A stretch of 64,000 nucleotides of DNA from Mariprofundus sp. (GTDB taxonomy: Bacteria > Pseudomonadota > Zetaproteobacteria > Mariprofundales > Mariprofundaceae): NCBI GenBank assembly GCA_021772835.1, contig JAJFLE010000018.1, positions 1-64,000 of the forward strand. Direction: 5' to 3'. Positions 56,347 to 64,000 of this stretch are shown in pieces. The first letter of the stretch is position 1; each line of letters opens with the position of its first letter. The translations under genes were made by a program, and so were the position numbers. Under the pieces are notes generated by a model. That model had not been told where the DNA came from. It saw only the letters and a program-made list of their open reading frames with translations, and made no database searches.

Positions 56347-59229
56347 CTATTCGACTGACCTTTCCTGATTCAGTGCAAACAGGCGAGAAAGGATTTCTTC
56401 GTCGGGCATCTCGGGAGTGTAGTCGTCCCAGCCGTAGGCGGCGGCGACTGCGGCATCGAGTTCTTTGTGGATATGATCCAACCATGCCGGACGAGCATTG
56501 TAGAGATTGGTCAACGTGCGTTTCTTCAAATCAGCTTCATGACCGGGCTTGGCAATTATGCGGTCTGGATAACCAGCCACCACTTCCGGCACACGATCCA
56601 CCCACTCCGGCGGATTCAGCCAGTTGTTCCGCAATTCATCCAGCCGCTTCGCCGCCTCAGCAATCCGCACAGCCTGAACATCATCAGCATAATCCGCCGC
56701 CGCAATATCCGGGGTCAGTCCCTCAGGAAACGGGAAGGTTTCAAAACATGACTTGGCATTATATGTAGGATCGTTACCCACGCCATGCATTGAAGCGTTG
56801 GCAAGTGACCAGACCTCATGAATACGTGAGGAAAGCACCCCGAAAATGGTGTCGTCAGACCTTGCAATAGCGTTTAAACGAGTATCTGGCAGTACTGATA
56901 TAGGAAGCCAAACAAAGAATCTGTGCTTTGCTACTCTAGCTGTTGCAATAAATCGAGATAGTCCTGTTAATGCAGCGCGAAGTTCTGGCCTTGGGCGCTC
57001 ATGCAACCACCACTTTTTATCCTTTCTTTTTGGCCGGACATGCTCCAACACGTAAGCGAAGGGTGCCTCGAAAAGAGCTGCATCGCTTTCAGACATCGAG
57101 GTTCCAAAATCAATAATCCATGTGCCGGATGGCCGCGAAGTGATATCTCTTCCATTCGCCCAAGGCTTTAATACATCAGAGTTGGGCTTTCCATTAGGGT
57201 TAGGAAGATGAAGCCAGCTTTCAGCAAGTTCTCTTGGAATATCAAATGCACCGTACTTTTTTGTTCCTTCAAAGCCCACCGCTTTGTTTTCAATCAGCAA
57301 ACGCGCTCGAGTTAAATCAAATGATGGTAAAACCGTTTCAACTAAAGGGGTAGATACTGAACTACTGACTGTTGAATTAATCCCTCCGACAAGGTTGGCA
57401 TATATTGTATCTACCTCTTGTCCATCCAATGACGCTTTACCTGTTGAATGACCAAAGCATACAAGGGAGACACGAACGGCAGCGCCTTCCACCACCCACG
57501 GCTCATCACTCCATGCAGCGAAAATAGGAACATCATTAATAATCTTCGCCAACACCTTTTGATTTGAGCCCATGCGGATAGATTGGGTTGTAACGAACCC
57601 GCATCTTGATACCAACTTGGCATCAAGATGAGCCCGACCTTTTTCAAACCAGTACGTTACCAAATCAGCACCACCTGGAACTCGCCCATGATAAAGGGAC
57701 CGGAGGTTTTCGGTGTACTCATCACCTAATTCTCGCCGCATTTTTGAACCACCTACGAATGGCGGATTCCCTACAATAAACTCTGCTTCAGGCCATATGG
57801 ATTCACTGCCATCAAGATTTATTAGCGCATCGCGGTTTTCGATAGTATCCAGTGTTTGCAGTATGGGGCGACGATTGGCAGAAAACCCATGTTGTATCAT
57901 CCACTGAATTTGGCCGATCCACACGGTCACACGAGCCAGTTCGGCAGCATAGGGGTTCAACTCAATACCTTTCACCGCCTCCGGCCCAAGTTGCGGCATT
58001 TGTAAGCCCATTCCCATAGCTTCGGCCTCTAGCAACACCCTGTGCTCAAGGTCTTTCAAGTTCATTAGCGCCAGATAGAGAAAATTGCCAGAGCCACAGG
58101 CAGGGTCGAGCACGCGCACATGGCGTAACCGGTTCAGAAATGCAGCCAACAGACTCTGAGCTGCCTTCATGGCCTTAGTGCGGGCCGATTTCGATTTGCC
58201 ACCCTGCGCCTTATCCAGTGCATTCTGTATTTGAGTCTGAGCATGTGCCCATTCTGCATTGAGCGGATCGAGAATCACCGGCTCTACAATCATCATAATT
58301 TTTTCAGCATCGGTGTAGTGCGCGCCAAGCTGGCTGCGTTTGGCCGGATCAAGGCCACGCTCAAACATGGTACCAAAGATGGAGGGTTCAATCGCACTCC
58401 AATCCATGCGTGCGGCAATCAAAGTCTGTTTGATGGATTCTTTATCCATTGGCAGTGCCGTATCATCGTCAAACAGGCCACCGTTAAACCACGCAATCTC
58501 ATCACGCCCAAAGAAGCCACCCTTGTTCATCTTGGCAAACAGTTCAGTAGCCATTGGCGCGAAACGTTCGGGATGATGCTCGCAATTCTCTACCATCTGT
58601 GTGAACAGCTTCTCAGGTAGCAGACCGATATCCTCTGCGAACATGCAGAAAAGCAGACGATTCACAAAATGTGCCACGGTATGTGCCTCATGCCCCGCTT
58701 CACGAAGTCGCTGGGCGACTGAGGCAAAAGCCTTGGCAACTTGTTCAGTGACAGCTTCACGAGTCTGGTCTGGCTTGAGGCGTTCCGGCTCGGTGAACAG
58801 CCATTTGAGTTTGCGAAGATTTTCGGGGTCGCCGATCTCCTCCAGTGGGATGACATGGGTCTCCTGCACTGTGTTGGTGAAGTTGGTGTGGATGTATATG
58901 TCGCGACAGTCGGAGACGACCAGCAGCGGCGGATTTTCCAGTGCCACGGCATAGCGCAACAGTTGCTCGTAAGCCGGGTTCAGATCACGCTGGGTCGGGC
59001 CTTTATACTCCCAGCCGAAGCAACCACGCTTCCACACATCGGCCCAGCCGTTGCCGCCACCTGTTTTCTTGGCACCGCGCTCGAAACAAAACCATTCGCC
59101 TTTAGGGTCCGCATCAGTCGGCGTTTTCTCGCCAAGCAATGCACACAAATCATTAAAATGCGATTGAGAAGCTGAACGCTCTTTCAATTCCGAAGCTGAC
59201 CACTTGGAGATGAACTCCTGAGGTGTCAT
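56347..59229 (-). CDS. MmeI-like type IIL restriction-methylation enzyme
   Basis: A single 960-residue chain expected both to cut and to N6-methylate DNA. The N-terminal nuclease motif is D64-x9-E74-x-K76 (WADVWKRGCFGWEYKG), the same spacing as in MmeI. The methyltransferase domain has motif X GAHYT (302-306), motif I DPACGSGNF (375-383) and motif IV NPPF (488-491), the gamma-class order. The last 300 residues hold the target-recognition and C-terminal helical parts. Length fits MmeI (about 920). The ATG overlaps the previous stop (TGATG). The recognition sequence is unknown. Confidence 0.85.
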   Translation of the reverse strand: MTPQEFISKWSASELKERSASQSHFNDLCALLGEKTPTDADPKGEWFCFERGAKKTGGGNGWADVWKRGCFGWEYKGPTQRDLNPAYEQLLRYAVALENPPLLVVSDCRDIYIHTNFTNTVQETHVIPLEEIGDPENLRKLKWLFTEPERLKPDQTREAVTEQVAKAFASVAQRLREAGHEAHTVAHFVNRLLFCMFAEDIGLLPEKLFTQMVENCEHHPERFAPMATELFAKMNKGGFFGRDEIAWFNGGLFDDDTALPMDKESIKQTLIAARMDWSAIEPSIFGTMFERGLDPAKRSQLGAHYTDAEKIMMIVEPVILDPLNAEWAHAQTQIQNALDKAQGGKSKSARTKAMKAAQSLLAAFLNRLRHVRVLDPACGSGNFLYLALMNLKDLEHRVLLEAEAMGMGLQMPQLGPEAVKGIELNPYAAELARVTVWIGQIQWMIQHGFSANRRPILQTLDTIENRDALINLDGSESIWPEAEFIVGNPPFVGGSKMRRELGDEYTENLRSLYHGRVPGGADLVTYWFEKGRAHLDAKLVSRCGFVTTQSIRMGSNQKVLAKIINDVPIFAAWSDEPWVVEGAAVRVSLVCFGHSTGKASLDGQEVDTIYANLVGGINSTVSSSVSTPLVETVLPSFDLTRARLLIENKAVGFEGTKKYGAFDIPRELAESWLHLPNPNGKPNSDVLKPWANGRDITSRPSGTWIIDFGTSMSESDAALFEAPFAYVLEHVRPKRKDKKWWLHERPRPELRAALTGLSRFIATARVAKHRFFVWLPISVLPDTRLNAIARSDDTIFGVLSSRIHEVWSLANASMHGVGNDPTYNAKSCFETFPFPEGLTPDIAAADYADDVQAVRIAEAAKRLDELRNNWLNPPEWVDRVPEVVAGYPDRIIAKPGHEADLKKRTLTNLYNARPAWLDHIHKELDAAVAAAYGWDDYTPEMPDEEILSRLFALNQERSVE

Positions 59230-60005
59230 CAAGTCGCTCTTCTTAAAAGTTTTCGCCTGAAATCATCTTCAGCGTTTAGCGATGAAATCATCTCACCGCC
59301 AACGTTAGATAAGCGTGCCAAGTCTGCCCTTGGAATTTCTTCCTGATTTTCAAAAACAAGAATGGAATCAAACTCAACGCCATTCTGTAACAGGTACTGG
59401 AGAAAGATTGTGGTCAGGCGAGCCTTATCCCTATTTGGAACTCCATAAAGAAACAGCGGCGCATGATTTGTTTCAACACAGAAGTCTACAGGGTAGTTGT
59501 CGCCACTAGCCAATCCCGGAACAATATAATTCCGTTTCACCCGTTCCTCAGGCACTAGCGAAGTAATCTGCTCTTTCAGATCATCATAAAATGTAGATGC
59601 TACATGAGAGCGATTCAAAAATGTCAGGTCGTATATACGGGTTACAGCCTGCCCAAGTCGAAAAACACCTTCAGCCAGATGGTCGATGGTGGATTCGACG
59701 AAAAACTCCCCGGTCGATTCACTATAACCAACCCTATCCTGAGCCACCACCTGAGCCATCATGACACTACGGGTTCCCTCAAAGAACTTATCAATATCGT
59801 TTTCGTAGCTGAGGTGCATCAGTGTATGGCCACCATCGCTGATTCTCACGCCACCTGTGGCCATCTGCTCAAGATAAATCGGATAGTGATCTCCATCCGG
59901 ATAATGGAACGGCGTTTTCAGCATCACTTTTCCATTCGGGCGGGAAACCACAGATACATTAGCGCATAGCTGAGCACACAGTGTCTTTTCATCAATATTC
60001 AACAA
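59229..60005 (-). CDS. DUF1828/DUF1829 protein
   Basis: A 258-residue protein with an N-terminal DUF1828 part (VMLKTPFHYPDGDHYPIYL, RISDGGHTLMHLSYEND; about 1-120) and a C-terminal DUF1829 part (about 135-255) with NYIVPGLASGDNYPVDFCVE and LVFENQEEIP. These domains are widespread in mobile elements, and I know of no assigned activity. The gene is tightly coupled to the restriction-modification gene (TGATG) and lies 11 bp after the DUF6978-like gene. The position argues for a shared job, probably in defence or its control. Confidence 0.8.
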   Translation of the reverse strand: MLNIDEKTLCAQLCANVSVVSRPNGKVMLKTPFHYPDGDHYPIYLEQMATGGVRISDGGHTLMHLSYENDIDKFFEGTRSVMMAQVVAQDRVGYSESTGEFFVESTIDHLAEGVFRLGQAVTRIYDLTFLNRSHVASTFYDDLKEQITSLVPEERVKRNYIVPGLASGDNYPVDFCVETNHAPLFLYGVPNRDKARLTTIFLQYLLQNGVEFDSILVFENQEEIPRADLARLSNVGGEMISSLNAEDDFRRKLLRRAT

Positions 60006-60016
60006 TGTATCCTCCG

Positions 60017-60478
60017 TTATGCCTGAAACAGATTAGGCTGATCGGGTTCAAAATCTTTAAATCCCGTTATCGTGCAATCCAGCATGATGCAATGGGTCGC
60101 GCCACGAAGTGTAGAATACCTATCCGTTTCATCAGCATGCCCTTCAGGCTTTCGGCCAGCTGATATCTCCTCAGCAGTCGCTTTATGAATATGGCAAAGA
60201 TACTCAATTTCACCATGAGCATGACTACTGCCATTATAGCGACAAAGCGTAAGCGAAGTACCATCAGGCTTAATTACCCGCAAACCACACGAAAAGTCAG
60301 TTTCATCATTCAGGTTCTGGCGCTGATAGAGTTCGAACTGATAACGGTCACTGGCAACTTTCAGGTTGCGCTGACTATGTCCGGGTTTTTCAGACCATCG
60401 CGCTCCGGGGTTTGTCACCCGTTTTGCCATGGTACGAAGATGATCCAAGTCAACGTCTGACAGATTATCAAAGTTCAT
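60017..60478 (-). CDS. DUF6978-like histidine-rich protein
   Basis: First gene of the cargo operon, 153 residues. The segment LCRYNGSSHAHGEIEYLCHIHKATAEE, interrupted by one turn, is dense in histidines (HxH and HxH) and the end has LRGATHCIMLDCTITGF; this resembles the family I know as DUF6978, often beside DUF1828 genes. Metal binding is likely, catalysis unproven. It lies divergent from the oriT and relaxase gene. Confidence 0.7.
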   Translation of the reverse strand: MNFDNLSDVDLDHLRTMAKRVTNPGARWSEKPGHSQRNLKVASDRYQFELYQRQNLNDETDFSCGLRVIKPDGTSLTLCRYNGSSHAHGEIEYLCHIHKATAEEISAGRKPEGHADETDRYSTLRGATHCIMLDCTITGFKDFEPDQPNLFQA

Positions 60479-60576
60479 TTATTCATTCCCACCCACATAG
60501 CCCGTTATCTTGTCAGGATATTCAACCCCTGAAAAGAACAAGCCACCTCAACTCATCACAACTGCATCATAACCTA

Positions 60577-60605
60577 TTGAAATAAAAATGCTATTATGAT
60601 ATAAG
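60577..60605 (+). promoter_or_regulatory. Putative sigma-70 promoter of the relaxase gene
   Basis: TTGAAA at 60577-60582 and TATAAG at 60600-60605 with a 17-bp spacer, facing the oriT and relaxase gene. Close to consensus. Confidence 0.5.
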
Positions 60606-60628
60606 CTCCCTGCAAGGGCGCGCTTAGG

Positions 60629-60680
60629 CGTTTCTCTACGAGAAACGACGCGACGTAAGGGGGATTTCCCCCTTAACCCC
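60629..60680 (+). other. Candidate origin of transfer (oriT), RSF1010/IncQ-like
   Basis: A perfect inverted repeat CGTTTCTC-TAC-GAGAAACG (60629-60647) is followed after ten bases by TAAGGGGGATTTCCCCCTTA (60656-60675). From memory, the R1162/RSF1010 oriT has the same arms, GTTTCTC and GAGAAAC with a three-base loop, next to a TAAGTGCGCCC nick region. The relaxase gene starts 60 bp downstream. The nick site would fall in the CGTAAGGGGG stretch. Confidence 0.6.
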
Positions 60681-60736
60681 CAAAGCATTCGGGCTCATTT
60701 GTATATGACCCACGTATTTCACCCAAGAGGTGCCAC

Positions 60737-62119
60737 GTGGCTATATATCATCTGAGTTTGAAAGTCGAAGCAAAAGGCAAGGCATCACCACATTTCCAAT
60801 ATATCTGCGCTGTTGGAAAGTATACGCAGAAAACAGGCGTGGTACATGTCGAGCACGGTAATATGCCGATATGGGCAATAGCCGAGCCTAGTATGTTTTG
60901 GAAAGCATCCGATGAGTTTGAGCGTGCCAACGGTACAGCATACCGTGAACTGGAAGTATCACTCCCCAGAGAATTACCCCTTAGCCAGCAAGTTGAACTG
61001 GCCAGATCATTGGCTGAGAAAGCATGCGGGGACAATCACGCGTTTACCTTTGCCATTCACCACGCCAAGGCCAGTGATGGCGGTATGAATCCGCATGTGC
61101 ATTTACAATTCTCAGAGCGCATTGACGATGGAATCGAGCGCGACTGCAAGCACTACTTCAAACGCGCCAACAAAAAACAGCCGGAGAAAGGCGGATGTAT
61201 CAAAGACCGTTCATGGCAGGCTTCCACTCGCGGTCGCCAGAAGTGCGGCGCAGCATCGAGTGAACGATTGCTAGCAATTCGCCAGTCATGGGAGGCTATG
61301 TGCAATCAAGCATTGGCAGATGCTAATGCTCCAGCACGCATTGATTGCCGTAGCCATGCAGCATGTGGCCTGTTACAGAAGCCACAGCCAAAGGTGGGCG
61401 CAAAGTCATGGCACCAACAGAAACGTACAGGTCATAAAAATGAACGGTTCAAACGCTGGGAGGAGGTTGTCCAAAGCAATCAGCCCATCTTGGTGGATAT
61501 GGCCAGAGTTTGCAGAGATACGCTTGAATCACACCATGCCACATTGCTGGATGAACAGACTTTTGTCAGGGATGAGCTGAACAAGCTACGCGAGGCCACA
61601 CCGGCCATGCACTCGCAAGAGCAAATCATCCGGCAATTAGTACCGGATACAATGCATGGCAAAGCAGGTCAGGCAGCTATCACCCATGCTCAACAGGTAA
61701 AACTCAAAGCTGAACGGCGTCACCGGCACTACATGCAAGTAATGGATACACCCTTGTCTTTCGGTAATCTTGGCAAGAAGTTGGCTTGCTGGTGGAAGTA
61801 TAGCAGCCGAAGCACTGAGGCCGGATATGTTCGCGAAACTGAAAGCGCACTGAAAAAAGCCCTGCGGAAATATGATGCGCTGTTGACCAAGGCGCAGGAA
61901 AGCCCCGCCTTGATTGCCAAGGCTGCTGGCTTGCTCGAAGAGGAGCAGCAGGAATCCCAACTATGGCAGGATAATATCAACGCAATGGAGCGCAGGCTGG
62001 CCGTATTGGATGACAGGTTACAGGTAGATCAAGGCGAGCTGGTCATCTTGGCGATGAAATATCCTGATATGGATGCGTTGCCCGTATTATCCGGCACGCT
62101 ATCCACGGCTGCACCATAG
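60737..62119 (+). CDS. mobA: MobA-type relaxase (RSF1010 family)
   Basis: Nicks oriT and leads the transferred strand, 460 residues. The N-terminus MAIYHLSLK matches MobA of RSF1010 as I recall it, with the catalytic tyrosine probably Y22 (HFQYICAVGKY). The metal-binding HxH is H120-x-H122 in NPHVHLQFSER, preceded by FAIHHA, and DDGIERD and KRANKKQPEKGG also match. The C-terminal half is a helical region with coiled-coil character; the primase of RSF1010 MobA is absent. Translation begins with GTG at 60737 (AGAGG six bases upstream). No MobB or MobC is seen. Confidence 0.85.
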   Translation: MAIYHLSLKVEAKGKASPHFQYICAVGKYTQKTGVVHVEHGNMPIWAIAEPSMFWKASDEFERANGTAYRELEVSLPRELPLSQQVELARSLAEKACGDNHAFTFAIHHAKASDGGMNPHVHLQFSERIDDGIERDCKHYFKRANKKQPEKGGCIKDRSWQASTRGRQKCGAASSERLLAIRQSWEAMCNQALADANAPARIDCRSHAACGLLQKPQPKVGAKSWHQQKRTGHKNERFKRWEEVVQSNQPILVDMARVCRDTLESHHATLLDEQTFVRDELNKLREATPAMHSQEQIIRQLVPDTMHGKAGQAAITHAQQVKLKAERRHRHYMQVMDTPLSFGNLGKKLACWWKYSSRSTEAGYVRETESALKKALRKYDALLTKAQESPALIAKAAGLLEEEQQESQLWQDNINAMERRLAVLDDRLQVDQGELVILAMKYPDMDALPVLSGTLSTAAP

Positions 62120-62512
62120 AACTGGAAAAACATCTATCTTGAATAAATAGCACAACTCTACTTCCCCTGTGTCCCAACGCTTTCCGCCCTGTTCGGGGCA
62201 AAAGTGGTACAGTTCTTCGTAAAACGAAACAGTAGGGTGTGATACAAAAAACGCTTTCCCGATTTTCGTGCCGGAATCACCGGCCCAACGCCCATAAATG
62301 CCGGTTGGCATTTCTAACGCTGCACCCCCATTTAAAAGGCAGAAGCCTCCGTGATATACATGCGTCTGAGCGCATGCTCAAAGGATAGCCGCAGAAATCG
62401 CAGTCTGGTCACCGTTTTCTGTAATAATCCTTATTGGTTTGAGGTGGTTGGTTTCGGCATGGGGTAAGCCGCCACTCGACATGCCTAACATTTTTTATCA
62501 TGAAAAAACACC
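62120..62512. other. Non-coding stretch between relaxase and recombinase genes
   Basis: No gene is supported here. Hairpins are AAATGCC-GGTT-GGCATTT at 62296-62313 and CATGCG/CGCATG near 62361-62376. A 70-codon minus frame (62099-62311) overlaps the relaxase end and has no ribosome site. Confidence 0.4.
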
Positions 62513-62582
62513 GTTAACCATTGTTTACAGCCGTTTACAGGCTTAAACTCAAGCAAACAGGTGTTTACAAATGTTTACCCTT
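62513..62582. repeat. Array B: seven units with 10-bp period near the recombinase gene
   Basis: Units begin at 62513 GTTAAC, 62523 GTTTAC, 62533 GTTTAC, 62543 TTAAAC, 62553 GCAAAC, 62563 GTTTAC and 62573 GTTTAC, each with four bases between. Five of seven are close GTTWAC matches. The array ends at the stop codon of the recombinase gene and shares a 25-bp block (21 matches) with array A. Confidence 0.7.
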
Positions 62583-64000
62583 ATTTGGTCAGCGTAACTT
62601 CCTGCATATATGCATCCATGCCGTTGATGGAATGCTGGAGCATATCCAGTTCGGCAGCCATCGATAGCATATCCTCATGCTCGTCGGTCAGCAGAATGTC
62701 CTTCTGGCCTGTTGTTTTGACGTAGTAGTAAACGCCGTGCCGGTTGAAATAGAGCAGCAATCCGGCATCACGGAATATGCCGTTAATCTGTGCACGTAGC
62801 TCATACAGCTTGTGCACATCAGGCTCTGAACCAAGTTCATAAATAATCCGGTTCAGCCTGTCCACGTTATGCTGAACCGGTATGAAGGTACGAAGCTCTG
62901 CATCCTTCACCTCAATATCATGCCGCAAGTCATCCGCTACCTGCATGGCTTTCATATAACGGGTTCTGGCATCGGTCATCATGGCACCATCGGCCATGCT
63001 AAACAGTTCAGCGAAGCGGCTAACCTGTTTCTCCGTATCTGCCAGCTTCACCCGTAATGATGCTATATCCAATTCCAGACGTTGTTTGCTGTTGGTTTGA
63101 CCACCAAGGGCACTGAACCAGTCGATCTTCTCACTGAGCATGAGCAGCGCGGCATTTTCAACATCATGGTAACGCCAGCGTTTGTCGCACTCGCATCCAT
63201 TAGACATATAGTTGTTGTTGCAGCGAAACATATGTGAGCGCCCATTCTTGATCAGGCGATAGGTAGCACCGCACTCCAGGCATTTACACAGACCCGAAAA
63301 CAGATTGGAAAACTTCAATCCTTTTCGACCTGCCGATGATGGATTCATCCTGCTTACCCGTGCTGACTGCGCTTTGCAGAACATATCTTCACTGACAATG
63401 GCCGGATAATAGTTTGGTATCGGTTCACCGACAGGCTCACCTTTTTGCTTTGGCTGGTATTCACCAATCACGGACTTGCTGCGAATAATCTTGGCAATGT
63501 ACGATGAATGCCACATGTCGCCACGACTGAAGGTTGGCACACCGCCTTCATTCAGATTGGCCGCGATCTTCCTTTGGCCTGTTCCAGCAACGCTTTGTTC
63601 AAAAATTTTACGCACAATGTCCGCACGTTCCTCGATGACTTCAAAACGGGCTTTATCATCGGACAATCGCAACCATTTGGGGCACTGACCAGTCATGGGG
63701 CGTTTGGAATCGACAGCAAGCCTGCGCCTGTTCTCCCAACTTGCAGACAAGCGTTTGGCTTTTAATGCCGACTCTTCGTGGCTTCGACACATAGACATCA
63801 AACTGAACATAAGCTGGCCAACGTCGTTGATACTTTCTGCGGTGTAGTGTTGACCATCGGCTAAGGTAACGATTTCAACACCTGCTGATAGGAGCGAGGA
63901 AAACAGCCCCAAGGCGGTGAATACCTGCTGGCGAGATAATCTATCAAGGCTCTCCAGAATCAATACGGAACCTTTTTCAATACGACCAGCCTTAACCAGT
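62581..64000 (-). CDS. Large serine recombinase, N-terminus cut by window edge
   Basis: Site-specific recombinase expected to integrate or excise the element. The visible 473 codons include ILESLDRLSRQQVF (the catalytic-domain arginine region), the Recombinase domain (GTGQRKIAANLNEGGVPTF), the zinc beta-ribbon with GLCKCLECGATY and CNNNYMSNGCECD, and a coiled coil near the C-terminus. The catalytic serine lies upstream, outside the window. Large serine recombinases usually sit next to an attachment site, here probably beyond 64000. Confidence 0.85.
   Translation of the reverse strand, partial: LVKAGRIEKGSVLILESLDRLSRQQVFTALGLFSSLLSAGVEIVTLADGQHYTAESINDVGQLMFSLMSMCRSHEESALKAKRLSASWENRRRLAVDSKRPMTGQCPKWLRLSDDKARFEVIEERADIVRKIFEQSVAGTGQRKIAANLNEGGVPTFSRGDMWHSSYIAKIIRSKSVIGEYQPKQKGEPVGEPIPNYYPAIVSEDMFCKAQSARVSRMNPSSAGRKGLKFSNLFSGLCKCLECGATYRLIKNGRSHMFRCNNNYMSNGCECDKRWRYHDVENAALLMLSEKIDWFSALGGQTNSKQRLELDIASLRVKLADTEKQVSRFAELFSMADGAMMTDARTRYMKAMQVADDLRHDIEVKDAELRTFIPVQHNVDRLNRIIYELGSEPDVHKLYELRAQINGIFRDAGLLLYFNRHGVYYYVKTTGQKDILLTDEHEDMLSMAAELDMLQHSINGMDAYMQEVTLTK

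Larger units (their letters stand above)
55671..64000. mobile_element. Putative integrative mobilizable element, right end outside window
   Basis: The region begins where a kinase gene is truncated and contains an RSF1010-type relaxase with an oriT-like site, a large serine recombinase at the window edge, and a restriction-type cargo operon. No conjugation (mating-pair) genes are seen, so transfer would depend on a helper. The right boundary and attachment sites are beyond 64000. The left boundary is inferred only from the broken kinase. Confidence 0.6.

Noticed and set aside
62099-62311. 70-codon minus-strand frame after the relaxase
   Set aside because: Overlaps the relaxase end, begins inside a hairpin, has no ribosome site and no recognisable product.

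Overview
The window is a stretch of chromosome of about 50% GC from a Gram-negative bacterium. The PII/GlnE/GlnA nitrogen circuit, the Ung, QueA and RelA-type proteins and the lipoproteins all fit a proteobacterium. The unusual density of hybrid histidine kinases and a ParE-ParC fusion suggest an environmental lineage. My best guess, low confidence and from memory only, is a Mariprofundus-like zetaproteobacterium. No rRNA operon and no CRISPR array is present.

Layout. 1-5.2 kb: a two-component pair (kinase cut by the window edge) and a BarA-like tripartite hybrid kinase. 5.4-8.6 kb: dihydroorotate dehydrogenase overlapping a secreted thermonuclease-like protein, then an M48 lipoprotein protease. 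8.7-16 kb: two NtrB-type hybrid kinases around a minus-strand block (alpha/beta hydrolase, ArsC/YffB-like, PAS protein, RibD C-domain protein). 16-21.3 kb: Ung, a DUF4197 protein, a structured intergenic region holding a decayed copy of a neighbouring transglycosylase gene, an EAL-CBS-GGDEF protein, a short zinc-ribbon ORF and the intact transglycosylase lipoprotein. 21.3-26.6 kb: a 1269-residue FAD/Fe-S oxidoreductase, a SigZ-like sigma factor and an ArsI/CadI-like dioxygenase-fold protein. 27-33.4 kb: PPK2, an SDR-fold protein, rpsT, a CBS protein, an APH-plus-P-loop fusion and a PIN-PhoH protein. 33.5-34.1 kb: a duplicated tRNA-Gly/tRNA-Cys pair. 34.3-48.9 kb: a RelA-type enzyme, the oxidative pentose phosphate genes (zwf with a cyclic-nucleotide domain, gnd, pgl), glnE, glnB-glnA, and queA-nadE. 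49.0-49.8 kb: an AT-rich YkgJ-family gene bracketed by 25-bp inverted repeats. 50.0-54.3 kb: topoisomerase IV as one chain (ParE fused to ParC).

From about 55.67 kb to the right edge lies what I read as an integrative mobilizable element. Its left end cuts a hybrid kinase gene inside the histidine box. It carries an RSF1010-type MobA relaxase with an oriT-like inverted repeat, a large serine recombinase running off the window, and a minus-strand cargo operon. The operon is a DUF6978-like protein, a DUF1828/DUF1829 protein and an MmeI-like single-chain restriction-methylation enzyme, with a small unknown gene downstream. Two arrays of GTTWAC units repeated every 10 bp sit in this element, one inside the cargo operon and one next to the recombinase gene. 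The cargo operon plus these arrays is the best candidate in the window for an undescribed system.

Dispersed repeats: two copies of a 132-141 bp element with 12-bp terminal inverted repeats (MITE-like) lie 14.5 kb apart in opposite orientation. All functional calls come from reading the translated sequences; no database search was run.
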